A DNA stretch of 64,000 nt from Mycolicibacterium peregrinum (lineage in GTDB: Bacteria; Actinomycetota; Actinomycetes; Mycobacteriales; Mycobacteriaceae), in assembly GCF_002102345.1 (NCBI RefSeq), contig NZ_LQPP01000030.1, positions 1 to 64,000 on the forward strand. Direction: 5' to 3'. Numbering within the stretch: the stretch's first letter is position 1; the number at the start of each line of letters is the position of its first letter. A program made the position numbers and the translations under genes. Below, piece by piece: positions 54,200-63,788 of this stretch. The notes under the pieces are model-generated. The model saw nothing but the letters and a program-made list of their open reading frames with translations, did not search any database and was not told where the DNA came from.

Positions 54200-55620
54200 G
54201 AGTCGAACCCCAGCCCCACGGAATCGAGTGCCTTCAGCAGGACGTTACGACGGCCCTGGCGATGATCGGCGCGGTCCAGCGACCAGCGCGTGGCCTGAAT
54301 CCCGGCCGATGCCAACGGTTCCGGCGGGAACGGCAGCGGCATCGACCTGACCATTTCGAGCTCGGTGCGGGGAGTCGGCTTACCGGTGAAGCGGTCGAGC
54401 ATGACCTCCGCCGCGAAACGCGTTGCCGCCACACCGAGCCCGGTGAAACCGGCGGCGTATCCGACGCGGTCGCCATAGGCGGAGCCGAAGAACGCGCAGA
54501 ACCGCGTCGAGGTGTCGATCACGCCGGCCCAGCGGTGGCTGAACCTGACGTCCTCGAGTTGCGGGAACGTCGTGAAGAAGTGACCGGCGAGGCGCCGATA
54601 AGTGGCGTCGCGGTCCTCGTACTGAGGCCGGATCCGTCCACCGAAGTGATAGATCGCGTCATACCCTCCCCACAGGATGCGGTTGTCCTTGGACAACCGG
54701 TAGTAGTGGAACTGGTTCGACATGTCGCTGATGCCCTGCCGGTTGCTCCAACCGATTTCGGCCAGCTGGGATTCGGTCAGCGGTTCGGTCATCAACGCAT
54801 AGTCGTAGACCGGCACCGTGTGGTAACGGTAGCGCTTGAGCAGTGACGGAAAACCGTTCGTCGCCAAGATGACTCGGTCGGCACGTACGGACGCCCGCTC
54901 GGTGCGCACCGACAGTGACCCGCCGCGACGATTCTGATCGAGCCCGAGCACCTTGCTGTACTCATAGATGTCCACGCCGAGAGCACCTGCGGCACGGGCG
55001 AGTTCGCTCGCGAGCTTGGCGGGATGGACCAGCGCGGCAGCGTCCTTCGACCACACCCCGGCCAGGTAGGTGGGCGAGTTGACCTCGTCGCGCATGGCCT
55101 GCTGGTCGAAGTAGACCTGATCGGACCGCAGCGCGGCGCCGGCCAGTTCGGCGGCCTGGTGCGGCTCGACCGCGACCGCAGTCGAGCCGGTCCGCTCGAA
55201 GTCACAGTCCAGATCCAGCGCATCGACGGTCTTCTCGATGGCGTCGAGGTTCTCGACGCCGAACCGGTCGAGGACGTCGATCTCGTCGGGCCATCGGCTG
55301 CGGCCGTTCTCGACGCCGTGGGTGAGCGAGGCCTCGACGAAGCCGCCGTTACGCCCCGATGCCGCCCAACCGATCGTCTGCCCCTCGACGACGGCGACCC
55401 GGATACCGGGGTTCCGTTGCTTGGCCAGCAGCGCCGACCACAGCCCGGTGTACCCACCGCCCACCACGACGAGGTCGTAGTGCGACGACGCGCTGGTCAG
55501 CACCGGGTAGTTGGGCTGATCCGGCATGTCGTCGAGCCAGAACGGCTGCAACACGGTGTTGGCCAGTGAGTGATCAACGAGGCTCACAGCAGGAGCGTTT
55601 CGTTCAAATGCGGTTTGCAC
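54196..55620 (-). CDS. FAD-dependent amine/amino acid oxidoreductase (PuuB-like)
   Basis: A 474-residue flavoprotein of the D-amino-acid-oxidase (DAO) family, close in layout to gamma-glutamylputrescine oxidase. The dinucleotide motif is VVVGGGYTGLWSALLAKQRN (about 51-70), followed by VEGQTIGWAASGRNGGFV, the flavin-contact region of this subgroup; YAAGFTGLGVAATRFAAEVM is the C-terminal FAD block. A polyamine-derivative or amino acid is the likely substrate. GTG 55620 is the start. The 19-bp site at 55676-55694 lies upstream. Confidence 0.87.
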   Translation of the reverse strand: MQTAFERNAPAVSLVDHSLANTVLQPFWLDDMPDQPNYPVLTSASSHYDLVVVGGGYTGLWSALLAKQRNPGIRVAVVEGQTIGWAASGRNGGFVEASLTHGVENGRSRWPDEIDVLDRFGVENLDAIEKTVDALDLDCDFERTGSTAVAVEPHQAAELAGAALRSDQVYFDQQAMRDEVNSPTYLAGVWSKDAAALVHPAKLASELARAAGALGVDIYEYSKVLGLDQNRRGGSLSVRTERASVRADRVILATNGFPSLLKRYRYHTVPVYDYALMTEPLTESQLAEIGWSNRQGISDMSNQFHYYRLSKDNRILWGGYDAIYHFGGRIRPQYEDRDATYRRLAGHFFTTFPQLEDVRFSHRWAGVIDTSTRFCAFFGSAYGDRVGYAAGFTGLGVAATRFAAEVMLDRFTGKPTPRTELEMVRSMPLPFPPEPLASAGIQATRWSLDRADHRQGRRNVLLKALDSVGLGFDS

Positions 55621-55674
55621 GGGTTCTTCCTCGACGGTGATGTCACACCAGTAAGAAGGATTTCCCGCACTACC

Positions 55675-56199
55675 TCAACGGCGTTGACGTAAGCGCAACA
55701 GGTCGCCGATCAACACCCGGGTGTCCGGCACGAACGGCCAGCCCGGATCGGCCAGGTGCGCGGCCAGTTCCTCATCGGTCCACCACCAGCCGTCCACGAT
55801 CTCTTCGGGCTGATGACGGATCGGACCATCCCAGTGCGCCTCGAACGCATACAGGTGACACCGCATGGGCTTTCCGGCCCATTGCCCGTCCCAGGCCGTC
55901 GACGCCAGCGCCGTCAAGGGTGGGCCGCTGATACCGAGTTCCTCGGCCAGTTCCCGGGTCGCGGCCTGCACCGGCGTCTCCCCCGGGTCGACGACCCCAC
56001 CGGCCAGACAATCGTGCATTCCGGCGAACACCGCCTTGGTCATGGTGCGCCGGTGCACGTAAAGCCGAGCGCCGTCCATCGAACGCACCAGCACACCGGC
56101 GCTCGCGTGCCAGAGGCCCTCGGCGTAGACGCGTGAACGGGGCTCGGCACCAACCGCATTGCCGTCGGCGTCATATACCGCGACGAGTTCCTCGGTCAC
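55675..56199 (-). CDS. Nudix hydrolase
   Basis: A 174-residue Nudix protein with a complete Nudix box (GGVVDPGE then REL-x-EEL-GI within residues 67-90, from GGVVDPGETPVQAATRELAE). The N-terminal VAVYDADGNAVGAEPRSRVY resembles the IPP isomerase/YfcD subgroup. Substrate unknown, probably a nucleoside diphosphate derivative. It follows the LuxR-type regulator on the same strand by nine bases. Its last codons overlap the 19-bp operator-like site of the next gene. Confidence 0.9.
   Translation of the reverse strand: MTEELVAVYDADGNAVGAEPRSRVYAEGLWHASAGVLVRSMDGARLYVHRRTMTKAVFAGMHDCLAGGVVDPGETPVQAATRELAEELGISGPPLTALASTAWDGQWAGKPMRCHLYAFEAHWDGPIRHQPEEIVDGWWWTDEELAAHLADPGWPFVPDTRVLIGDLLRLRQRR
55676..55694 (-). 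promoter_or_regulatory. 19-bp regulatory site, copy 2 (flavoprotein promoter)
   Basis: On the minus strand GCTTACGTCAACGCCGTTG, one base different from the site at 53747-53765. It includes a perfect palindrome TCAACGGCGTTGA on the plus strand at 55675-55687, and lies 56 bp upstream of the flavoprotein start, inside the 3' end of the Nudix gene. Confidence 0.7.
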
Positions 56200-56208
56200 G
56201 CTGTCAGG

Positions 56209-58800
56209 TTAGCGGGCCGCCCGGTTGATGGCTTCTCGGCGGTTGGTCGCACCGAGTTTGCGGTAGATGGCGCGTTGGTGGGTCTTGAGCGTGTTCACCG
56301 AAATCGCCATCTTCCCGGCGATCTCCTGCATCGTCATCGGCGTGCGCAGGAAAGCCAGAATCTCCCGCTCACGCGGCGTCAGGCCGGCCAGGCCAGAATC
56401 CGACCGGCGATGCTCGCTCGCCAACAGGGCTTTCTCGACGAAATCGGGGTACGCGGTATACGAGCGATGAGCGGCGAGCAGTTCTTGGCACACCGTATCG
56501 GGGTTGTCGACGAACTGGTACCGCACGTGCTCCGGACACGCCGCGGCCAACATCTCTTCCATCCGCTTGTGAGCCTGCTCAGCCTGCCCGCGCTGCCAGG
56601 ACAGCAACGCCAGCGTGTAGAGCGCGTATGCGGCGATGTAGCCCGGTAGCCGCGGCTCCAGTGCCTGGCTGGCCAGCCGTTCAGCCAGGTCGAGTGCGCC
56701 CAAACGACGGCACATCCCGGCCAGGACCGCTGACACCATCGGAACATGTTGAGAACCAACCACACTCGCGGCCAGCTCCAGTGCAAGATCATGATCACCG
56801 CGGGCTTCGGCCAGTCGGGCGCGGCTGGCCGTCTTGTAGCTGACCCACGGCACACCGTGGGTCTCGACTTCGGGCATCCGGGCCACGGCGGCCTCGGCGG
56901 CGGCGAGCACACCGTTGTCGCGCAAGGTGGCCGCACTGAACGCCAGGAACATTCGTGACGTGTCGGGGTACCCGACCCCGACGGTGCCGCTCGAGGGAAT
57001 CAAATCCTCGACAGCCGAGGCGATCTCACCATGCCAGAAGTGAATCCAGCCCGATGTGAATCGTTCGATACCGTCACCGTCGTGCGACAGCCACAACTCA
57101 GGAGTGGATTCGCCGGATGACACCGCCAGGTGCAGCGCCTGCTGTGCACGGCCCAACTCGCCCGAGTGGGCCAGCGCGAACGCAAGGCTCTGCCGAGCGC
57201 GGTGAGCCACCTCCGCCAGCCCGAGGGCCGCACATTCGTGCACCGCGGCCTCCAGATACTCCGAACCACGGGTCGGACTGCGTCGCATCCGCGAATCAGC
57301 CCAGCCCAGTACGAACAGCGCACACGCATAAATACGCGGCGCGACCAGATCACGGTCTGACAAGGCGGCCTCGACGCGTCCGGCAGCGCGGTCCATCACT
57401 CCGCGGTCGTCAGAGATCAGGAGTTGTGTGAGATCGGCGATGAGATCGAGCCGACCCGGTGACTTCTCCGACTGCGGCATTCCCCCGGCACGGTTGAACA
57501 GAAGAGCCGCCGTGACGTCGTCGCCCGCCATGGCTCGGCAGCTGGACCGGATCATCAGGATCTCGGGCACCTCGCCAAAGGCTTCGGTGAGCCGAACGCA
57601 CGCCAGATCGAGTGCGCCCGAACGAGATTGCAGCAGCAGCTCGAGCCAGCTTTCGGCGACGATGTCGTACCCGAAGCGGTCCTCACCCCGAATGGCGTAT
57701 TCCACCGCTTCCAGCGGGTACTGCGATGCCAACTCGGCCGCCGCCAACCGGTTGAGGCGCGTCCATTCCTCGGGATGCCGCCGCCTCAAGATCTCCCGGC
57801 AATGCTTGACGAAGATCGAATGCCATTGAAAGACCGCACTTTCCCCGGAACCGATACGTTCGAGGAACAGGCCGCCGGCAACGCAGTCGTCAAGCAGTTC
57901 ACCACTGTCCGGTCGGTCCGTGAGTACCTGGGCCAGTCGTTCGTTTACCCGCGGGCACACGGTGGCCTTCAGCGCGAATTCAGCCAGGTCCGGCCGCATC
58001 CGGGCCAACACGGCGGTGCCGATGTAATCGGTGAGGTCGACATCGCCGGAGAACGCGGCGGCTTCTTCACCACTGACCAGGATGAGTCGAACCGCACCGG
58101 GCCAGCCGCCGCTCTCCGTCATGACGCGGTCGACATCCTCGGGCCGCATCGACGTGTCACCGCGTTCGACCAGCACCTGCACATCGTCACGGGTGAACGC
58201 CAGATCGGCCGAACCGATCACCGCAACCTTGTCGTGGACCCGCAGCCGTGCCCACGCGGGGCTCACCGGGTCGGTTGTGATCAAGACGAACCGCAACCAC
58301 TGCGGGCCGTTCTCGACCAGTTCCACCACATCGTCATCGACCCATACCGCCCGCGCGAACTGGAAGTCGTCGATCACGATGGTCACGTCCCGGCCAGGAT
58401 CGACGGCCATGAGTGCGGCAAAGGCCGCATCGTAGGTCGCCGAATCGAATGCCGCTGACAGGGACTGATCCAGCGGGTTGTCCCCCGCGTCGCGTGCGCT
58501 GTTCAGCAGTGCGGTCAACATGCCGCGCAGTACATCGCTGCGGTCATTGATCCGCTCGGTCAGTGTCAGCCACGCCACCGAGCCCGGTTCGGCCCGTTGA
58601 CGCTCGAGAGTCCACTGTGCGACTGCGACGGTCTTGCCGAACCCCGAGGGAGCGGCGACGAGAACGGCGCGCCTGCAGGCGGTGTGCTCATCCAGCGTGC
58701 GGCCGATCGCCTGACGCGGCAACATCCCCGGGCTCGACGACGGTGTGGTGGCGAGAAACCACGGCACCGGATGCAGTGACGATGTTCCGGAGGACTGCAC
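56209..58800 (-). CDS. large LuxR/MalT-like ATPase regulator (LAL type)
   Basis: An 863-residue regulator of the STAND/LAL class. The N-terminal ATPase has Walker A APSGFGKT at 50-57 and a Walker B-like VTIVIDDFQFAR near 135-146; the middle is a long helical (TPR-like) region; the C-terminal LuxR HTH is LTPREREILAFLRTPMTMQE followed by SVNTLKTHQRAIYRKLGATN at about 800-855. Such proteins bind an inducer and ATP and activate nearby genes. Its likely targets are the flanking alkylsulfatase and perhaps the arylsulfatase. GTG 58800 starts the gene. Confidence 0.9.
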   Translation of the reverse strand: MQSSGTSSLHPVPWFLATTPSSSPGMLPRQAIGRTLDEHTACRRAVLVAAPSGFGKTVAVAQWTLERQRAEPGSVAWLTLTERINDRSDVLRGMLTALLNSARDAGDNPLDQSLSAAFDSATYDAAFAALMAVDPGRDVTIVIDDFQFARAVWVDDDVVELVENGPQWLRFVLITTDPVSPAWARLRVHDKVAVIGSADLAFTRDDVQVLVERGDTSMRPEDVDRVMTESGGWPGAVRLILVSGEEAAAFSGDVDLTDYIGTAVLARMRPDLAEFALKATVCPRVNERLAQVLTDRPDSGELLDDCVAGGLFLERIGSGESAVFQWHSIFVKHCREILRRRHPEEWTRLNRLAAAELASQYPLEAVEYAIRGEDRFGYDIVAESWLELLLQSRSGALDLACVRLTEAFGEVPEILMIRSSCRAMAGDDVTAALLFNRAGGMPQSEKSPGRLDLIADLTQLLISDDRGVMDRAAGRVEAALSDRDLVAPRIYACALFVLGWADSRMRRSPTRGSEYLEAAVHECAALGLAEVAHRARQSLAFALAHSGELGRAQQALHLAVSSGESTPELWLSHDGDGIERFTSGWIHFWHGEIASAVEDLIPSSGTVGVGYPDTSRMFLAFSAATLRDNGVLAAAEAAVARMPEVETHGVPWVSYKTASRARLAEARGDHDLALELAASVVGSQHVPMVSAVLAGMCRRLGALDLAERLASQALEPRLPGYIAAYALYTLALLSWQRGQAEQAHKRMEEMLAAACPEHVRYQFVDNPDTVCQELLAAHRSYTAYPDFVEKALLASEHRRSDSGLAGLTPREREILAFLRTPMTMQEIAGKMAISVNTLKTHQRAIYRKLGATNRREAINRAAR

Positions 58801-58832
58801 GTTGATTCCTACTCGATCGTCCGACCTGAAAG

Positions 58833-58873
58833 ATGGTGCGCCGCCCCCACAACCTGCAGGACCAGCGCACCAT
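58833..58873. promoter_or_regulatory. inverted repeat upstream of the LAL regulator
   Basis: ATGGTGCGC (58833-58841) and GCGCACCAT (58865-58873) are perfect 9-bp inverted arms with a 23-bp spacer, filling most of the 81-bp gap between the alkylsulfatase stop and the regulator start. It could be an autoregulatory site or an RNA stem ending the alkylsulfatase message. Confidence 0.55.
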
Positions 58874-58881
58874 TGTCCCAG

Positions 58882-60963
58882 CTACGGAGTGACGATGTTG
58901 AACCAGAACGGGAAGGTGTCCATCAGCCCGATGAACTCGGTGACCGAATCCCGATTTCCGTCGACCTTCACCTTGTTCTGGTTGATGCCGTCGTCGAGTT
59001 TGAGCTTGCCCATCTGGATCTGGTTCATCGTCGCCTTGGAGAGCGTGAGGCTGGCATTGGCGTCGCCGATCTTGCCCGGCGCATAGTTCAGCACGCCGTT
59101 CTCGACGAACAGGGTGTAATCCTGCTTCAGGTCGTCGAACGTGACGTTGAGTTTGATGTTCTTACCGGCGGCCTTCGGGCCGTTCAGCCGGACGCCCAGG
59201 TAGTCGAACATCATCTCGGGCGGCATGGCCTCGATCGTGTCGGGGCTGGCTGTGTCGGTCTGGCCGGCGCTGGGCACCCCGTTGCGCAGCTCGTAGGCAC
59301 CCTGGAGATACACCGAGCGCCACGGACCGGACTCCGCCTGGTAACCCATCTGCTCGTAGCTGTCGGCCAGCAGATTCTTGCCGTTCACGCTGTTCGGGTT
59401 CGCGAACACCACCTGCTTGAGCACCATCGCGGTCCAGCGATAGTTGCCGTTGTCGAAATCATTCTTGGCCTTCTCCAGGATGGCGGCCTCACCGCCCATG
59501 TATTCGACGTACTTCTTGGCAGCGTCCGCCGGTGGCAGATCGTCGAGGTCAGACGGGTTGCCGTCGTACCAGCCCATGTATCGCTGATAGACCGCCCGAG
59601 AGTTGTGCTTCAGGGTGCCGTAGTAGCCACGGTCCGGCCAGAAGTTGTTGATCTCCGGCGGGAAGGAAATCTCCTCGGCGATCTCCGAGCCGACCAGGCC
59701 CTGGTTCATCATCCGCACCGACTGGTCGTGCATGTACTTGTACATGTCACGCTGCCGCTTCCAGTAGTCGATGATCTTGTCGTGACCCCACATGGGCCAA
59801 TGGTGACTTTGGAACTTCACCTCGGTATTGGGGCCGTAAACCCGGATCGTGTCATCGAGGAACTTCGCCCAGATCCGGGCATCGCGGACCTGGGCACCGC
59901 GGAGGGTCAGTAGGTTGTGCATGGTGTTGGTGGTGTTCTCCGCCATCCACATTGCCTTGAACTGTGGGAAGAACGTGTTCATCTCGGTCGGTGCCTCGGT
60001 ACCGGGAGTCATCTGGAACTCCATGTCGACGCCGTCGATGGTCATCTTGGTGCCCGTGGTGCTGATGATGTCGGTCGGAATGATCAAGGTGGGTACACCC
60101 GCCGATACGGTCATGCCGAGGCCGCCGTTGACGCCACCCTCCGCATTGCGGGGCAGCAACGCGCCGTACATGTAGACCGCGCGCCGCGACATCGCGTTGC
60201 CGGCGATCACGTTCTCACTCACCGCATCCTCCACAAAGGCCTGCGGAGCAATGATTTTGACCTTGCCGGAGTCGACGTCGGCCTGGTTCACGATGCCGCG
60301 GACACCGCCGTAGTGGTCGACGTGCGAATGACTGTGCACCACCGCGACGATCGGGCGGGCTCCGAGCTTCTGATTCGTCAGATCCAAGGCGGCCTTGGCC
60401 GTCTCGGGTGAGATTGCGGTGTCGACCACGATCCAGCCGGTGTCGCCCTTGACGAAAGTGACGTTGGACAGGTCATACCCACGGACCTGGTAGATCCTGT
60501 CGGGCACCACCTCGAACAGCCCGTACTCCATGCAGAGCTGCGCGTTTCGCCACAAGCTCGGATTGACGGTGTCGGGCGCGGGCTTGTCGTCGGCGATGTA
60601 CTTCTTGTACTCCTCGAGATCCCAGATCACGTCGCCGTTGGCGTTCTTGATGGTCAACGTTTCCGGACGCTCGATGAGTCCGCGCTTGGCGTCTTCGAAA
60701 TCTGACTTGTCGTTGAACGGCAGTGTGTCGAGGAGCTTCTGGTTGGCGGCCTTCGTCGCCTCGGTCGCACCCTTCACTTTGTTGTCGGTGTTCAATCCGC
60801 CGCTGCCGCCTGAAGTTCCGCCACCGGGCTCGTCATTGCACGCGGCGATCAGTGTGGTCGCGACACCCGCCACCGCCAGTCCGCCCAGCATCCTGCGTCG
60901 CGGCAGCTGCGCAGGCAATTCGTGAGGCTTATCGGCTTGATATGACTTCGAATTGGGATCCAT
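58882..60963 (-). CDS. type III (metallo-beta-lactamase fold) alkylsulfatase, exported lipoprotein
   Basis: A 693-residue enzyme like SdsA1 that releases sulfate from alkyl sulfates using zinc. The metal motif HSHVDH-type is seen as SHSHVDHYGG with ligands His212, His214, Asp216 and His217. The central dimerisation domain and C-terminal SCP2-like domain (FDYLGVRLNGPKAAGKNIKL) are present. The N-terminus combines a twin-arginine-like RRRMLGG (22-28) with a lipobox LIAAC (Cys42), so export by Tat and lipid anchoring are predicted. It needs no formylglycine, unlike the arylsulfatases. Faces the arylsulfatase across a 453-bp gap. Confidence 0.92.
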   Translation of the reverse strand: MDPNSKSYQADKPHELPAQLPRRRMLGGLAVAGVATTLIAACNDEPGGGTSGGSGGLNTDNKVKGATEATKAANQKLLDTLPFNDKSDFEDAKRGLIERPETLTIKNANGDVIWDLEEYKKYIADDKPAPDTVNPSLWRNAQLCMEYGLFEVVPDRIYQVRGYDLSNVTFVKGDTGWIVVDTAISPETAKAALDLTNQKLGARPIVAVVHSHSHVDHYGGVRGIVNQADVDSGKVKIIAPQAFVEDAVSENVIAGNAMSRRAVYMYGALLPRNAEGGVNGGLGMTVSAGVPTLIIPTDIISTTGTKMTIDGVDMEFQMTPGTEAPTEMNTFFPQFKAMWMAENTTNTMHNLLTLRGAQVRDARIWAKFLDDTIRVYGPNTEVKFQSHHWPMWGHDKIIDYWKRQRDMYKYMHDQSVRMMNQGLVGSEIAEEISFPPEINNFWPDRGYYGTLKHNSRAVYQRYMGWYDGNPSDLDDLPPADAAKKYVEYMGGEAAILEKAKNDFDNGNYRWTAMVLKQVVFANPNSVNGKNLLADSYEQMGYQAESGPWRSVYLQGAYELRNGVPSAGQTDTASPDTIEAMPPEMMFDYLGVRLNGPKAAGKNIKLNVTFDDLKQDYTLFVENGVLNYAPGKIGDANASLTLSKATMNQIQMGKLKLDDGINQNKVKVDGNRDSVTEFIGLMDTFPFWFNIVTP

Positions 60964-61416
60964 GACAGTGAATTATGCCGCCCACCCCTCGAATTCACGC
61001 GCAAATGAACTGAGCGATTCCACTCGCGGAATAACAATGCTCCCTACCAGGCAGTTGCCAACAAGCCGAATTACACAGCAAGCAAGCGAGTGTCGGTTCA
61101 GAGGTACCGGGTGAGCAACCGAATAAACATCAGCTCAGTCGGAAAACTGATTGCACCACTTGCTGATGTGACGCGGTACGCAGACGCCAAGACCACCGGG
61201 CCCGCGGGAGCATGATCCGCGTGCGCCCTCACCCAAAAAGGGTGATATCGCGATTGTTATTCACCCGACGACGACATCAAGCCAACCGACCACGAACACG
61301 GATTCCCGGTCCAGGGTGTACCCGCACACCTCGACCGCATGACAATTATCAACGCACACACATACATTCACACATATACCTGACGTAGCCACAATTCCCG
61401 TGACACGATCGATTTC
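60964..61416. promoter_or_regulatory. 453-bp divergent intergenic region between the two sulfatases
   Basis: No credible gene. It is less GC-rich than its surroundings. TCACCC-AAAAA-GGGTGA (61229-61245) is a perfect 6-bp inverted repeat, next to the 8-bp palindrome ATCGCGAT (61247-61254), and is the best operator candidate. CACACACATACATTCACACA (about 61356-61375) is a simple CA-rich tract. On the minus strand CATAAT (about 60975-60980) could be a -10 box very close to the alkylsulfatase start. No other structure was recognised. Confidence 0.45.
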
Positions 61417-63777
61417 ATGGCTGACGACCGCAGTTCCGAATTTCCGCTGCACCTCGACCGTTATCACCTGCCGGAGCCGGAATGGACGTTCCCCAACGCC
61501 ACCATCAATCTCTACGCACAGGACTCGACCCCGGACTTCCCGCCCGTGCGTCAGGCTCCCGACGGATCACCCAACATCCTGCTGGTCCTGCTCGACGACA
61601 TCGGCTTCGGGTGGCCGAGTGTCAACGGCGGCCTGGTCCGGATGCCGACGGCCGAGCGCCTGCACAAACGTGGCCTGTTCTACAACCAGTTCCACACCAC
61701 CGCCCTGTGCTCACCTACCCGTGCAGCGCTGTTGACCGGGCGTAACCACCACTCGGTGGCCACCGGGGTCATCCAGGAGATGGCCACCGGCTACCCCGGT
61801 TATTGCGGCATCATCCCCAAGAGCTGCGCAACCATGGGCGAGCTGCTCAAACAGGCCGGCTACACCTGCGCCTGGTGGGGCAAGAACCACAACGTCCCCG
61901 ACAACCAGACCAGCCCGGCAGGGCCGTTCGACAACTGGCCCACCAATCAAGGCTTCGACTATTTCTACGGCTTCATCTCCGGGGAGACCGACCAGTTCTA
62001 TCCGTCGCTCATCCGCAACACCACACCCGTCGAACCACCGGCCCGGCCCGAGGACGGCTACCAGCTGACCCGCGACCTCGCCGACGACGCCATCGCCTGG
62101 ATCCAGGCACAGAAGACCATCGCCCCCGACCGGCCGTTCTTCGGGTACTTCTCGACGGGGGCCGGGCACGCACCGCACCAACCGCCGCTGGACTGGAGAG
62201 GCCGCAACAAGGCCCGCTTCGACATGGGATGGGACGAGTACCGCAAGACCGTGCATCAAAACCAGCTCGACATGGGCATCATCCCCGCCGGTACCCAACT
62301 CACCGAACGTCCCGAACAGATCCCGTCGTGGGAGAGCCAGCCTGCCGAACACCAGGCGTTGTTCGCCCGCCAGGCCGAGAACTTCGCCGACTTCCTGGAG
62401 CACACCGACCACGAGGTCGGTCGGGTCGTCGACGCCATCGATGCCATCGGTGAGCTCGACAACACCATCGTCATCTACATCATCGGTGACAACGGGTCCT
62501 CGGGTGAGGGGTCGCTGATCGGCACGCCGAACGAGCTGATGAGCCTCAACGGACAGCAACCGTCCATCGAGGAATCGCTGCGCTTCATCGACAAGTGGGG
62601 CCTGCCCGGCACGTCCCCGCACTACGCGGTGGGCTGGGCGCACGCAGGTGATACCCCGTTCCAGTGGACCAAACAAGTGGCATCGCACTTCGGGGGCACC
62701 CGCAACAGCATGGTTGTCTCCTGGCCCGAGAAGATCGCAGATCACGGTGCGGTGCGCTCACAGTTCCATCACGTGATCGATGTTCTTCCAACACTTTTGG
62801 AGATCGTCGGCGTCCGCGAACCGGTTGAGGTCAACGGGTACATACAACGACCCATCGAAGGAACCAGCTTCGCCTACTCCTTCGCCGACGGGGCCGCCAA
62901 GAGCAGGCACGACAAGCAATATTTCGAGATGATGGGCAACCGCGCGATGTATCACGACGGTTGGATCGCCTCTGTCCGCCACGGCCGGCTGCCCTGGGAA
63001 ACCTCGGGCACATTCTCCTACGACGACGACAAATGGGAGCTGTACAACATCGGCGAGGATTTCAGCCAGTCGGTGGACCTCGCCGAGCGGGAGCCCGCCA
63101 AACTCGCTGAGCTGCACGATATGTTCCTGGCAGAAGCGGCCAAGTACAACGTGTTGCCCATCGACGACCGCTTCGCCGAAAGGCTCGACGTGACCCTGCG
63201 ACCGAGCTTCTTCACCGGCCGCAAGGAAGTCACCTTCCACCCGGGCATGATCAGGCTGCCCGAGGGATCGGCACCGAAGATGGTCGGCGTCCCCCACGAA
63301 ATCACCGTGCCCGTCGAGATTCCCGACGGCGGCGCCGAGGGTGTGCTGGCAGCACTCGGGGGCGATGCCGCGGGCTTCGCGCTGTTCTTGTGGGAGGGCA
63401 AGGTTCGCTACCACTACAACTATTTCGGCCTCGAACGTTATGACGCGACCGCCGAGGAAGCGCTGGCCCCCGGAAAGCACACCATCGTCGTCGACTTCCA
63501 GCCGGACAGTCCGCAACCCGGATGCCCAGCGTCCGTGACAGTCTCGGTCGACGGCAATCAGGTGGCGCAGACCCGCGTCGAGCGCCAGGTCCCTCAGCGT
63601 TGCGGGACCGAATGCTTCGACGTCGGAATGGACAATGTGTCACCGGTCTGCGACGACTATGCCGACCGGGCGCCATTCCCGTTCACCGGCAAGTTCGAAT
63701 CGGTGACATTCAAGTTCGGCGACTACGAAGAACCCTCTGGCATGGACCGCCTGGAGTTGGCGACCAAACTGGATTAG
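61417..63777 (+). CDS. arylsulfatase, formylglycine-dependent, intact paralogue
   Basis: A 786-residue type I sulfatase. The maturation site is TTALCSPTRAALLTGRN with Cys98, to be converted to formylglycine by the enzyme at 45657. Other active-site blocks are LVLLDDIGFG (metal Asp pair), GKNHNVPDNQ (Lys/His) and IYIIGDNGSSGEG (metal Asp-Asn). No signal peptide is visible, so it is probably cytoplasmic. It is similar in length and architecture to the broken atsA 12 kb away, and could take over its role. Ends before a strong terminator. Confidence 0.93.
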   Translation: MADDRSSEFPLHLDRYHLPEPEWTFPNATINLYAQDSTPDFPPVRQAPDGSPNILLVLLDDIGFGWPSVNGGLVRMPTAERLHKRGLFYNQFHTTALCSPTRAALLTGRNHHSVATGVIQEMATGYPGYCGIIPKSCATMGELLKQAGYTCAWWGKNHNVPDNQTSPAGPFDNWPTNQGFDYFYGFISGETDQFYPSLIRNTTPVEPPARPEDGYQLTRDLADDAIAWIQAQKTIAPDRPFFGYFSTGAGHAPHQPPLDWRGRNKARFDMGWDEYRKTVHQNQLDMGIIPAGTQLTERPEQIPSWESQPAEHQALFARQAENFADFLEHTDHEVGRVVDAIDAIGELDNTIVIYIIGDNGSSGEGSLIGTPNELMSLNGQQPSIEESLRFIDKWGLPGTSPHYAVGWAHAGDTPFQWTKQVASHFGGTRNSMVVSWPEKIADHGAVRSQFHHVIDVLPTLLEIVGVREPVEVNGYIQRPIEGTSFAYSFADGAAKSRHDKQYFEMMGNRAMYHDGWIASVRHGRLPWETSGTFSYDDDKWELYNIGEDFSQSVDLAEREPAKLAELHDMFLAEAAKYNVLPIDDRFAERLDVTLRPSFFTGRKEVTFHPGMIRLPEGSAPKMVGVPHEITVPVEIPDGGAEGVLAALGGDAAGFALFLWEGKVRYHYNYFGLERYDATAEEALAPGKHTIVVDFQPDSPQPGCPASVTVSVDGNQVAQTRVERQVPQRCGTECFDVGMDNVSPVCDDYADRAPFPFTGKFESVTFKFGDYEEPSGMDRLELATKLD

Positions 63778-63788
63778 TCGCCAGACGC

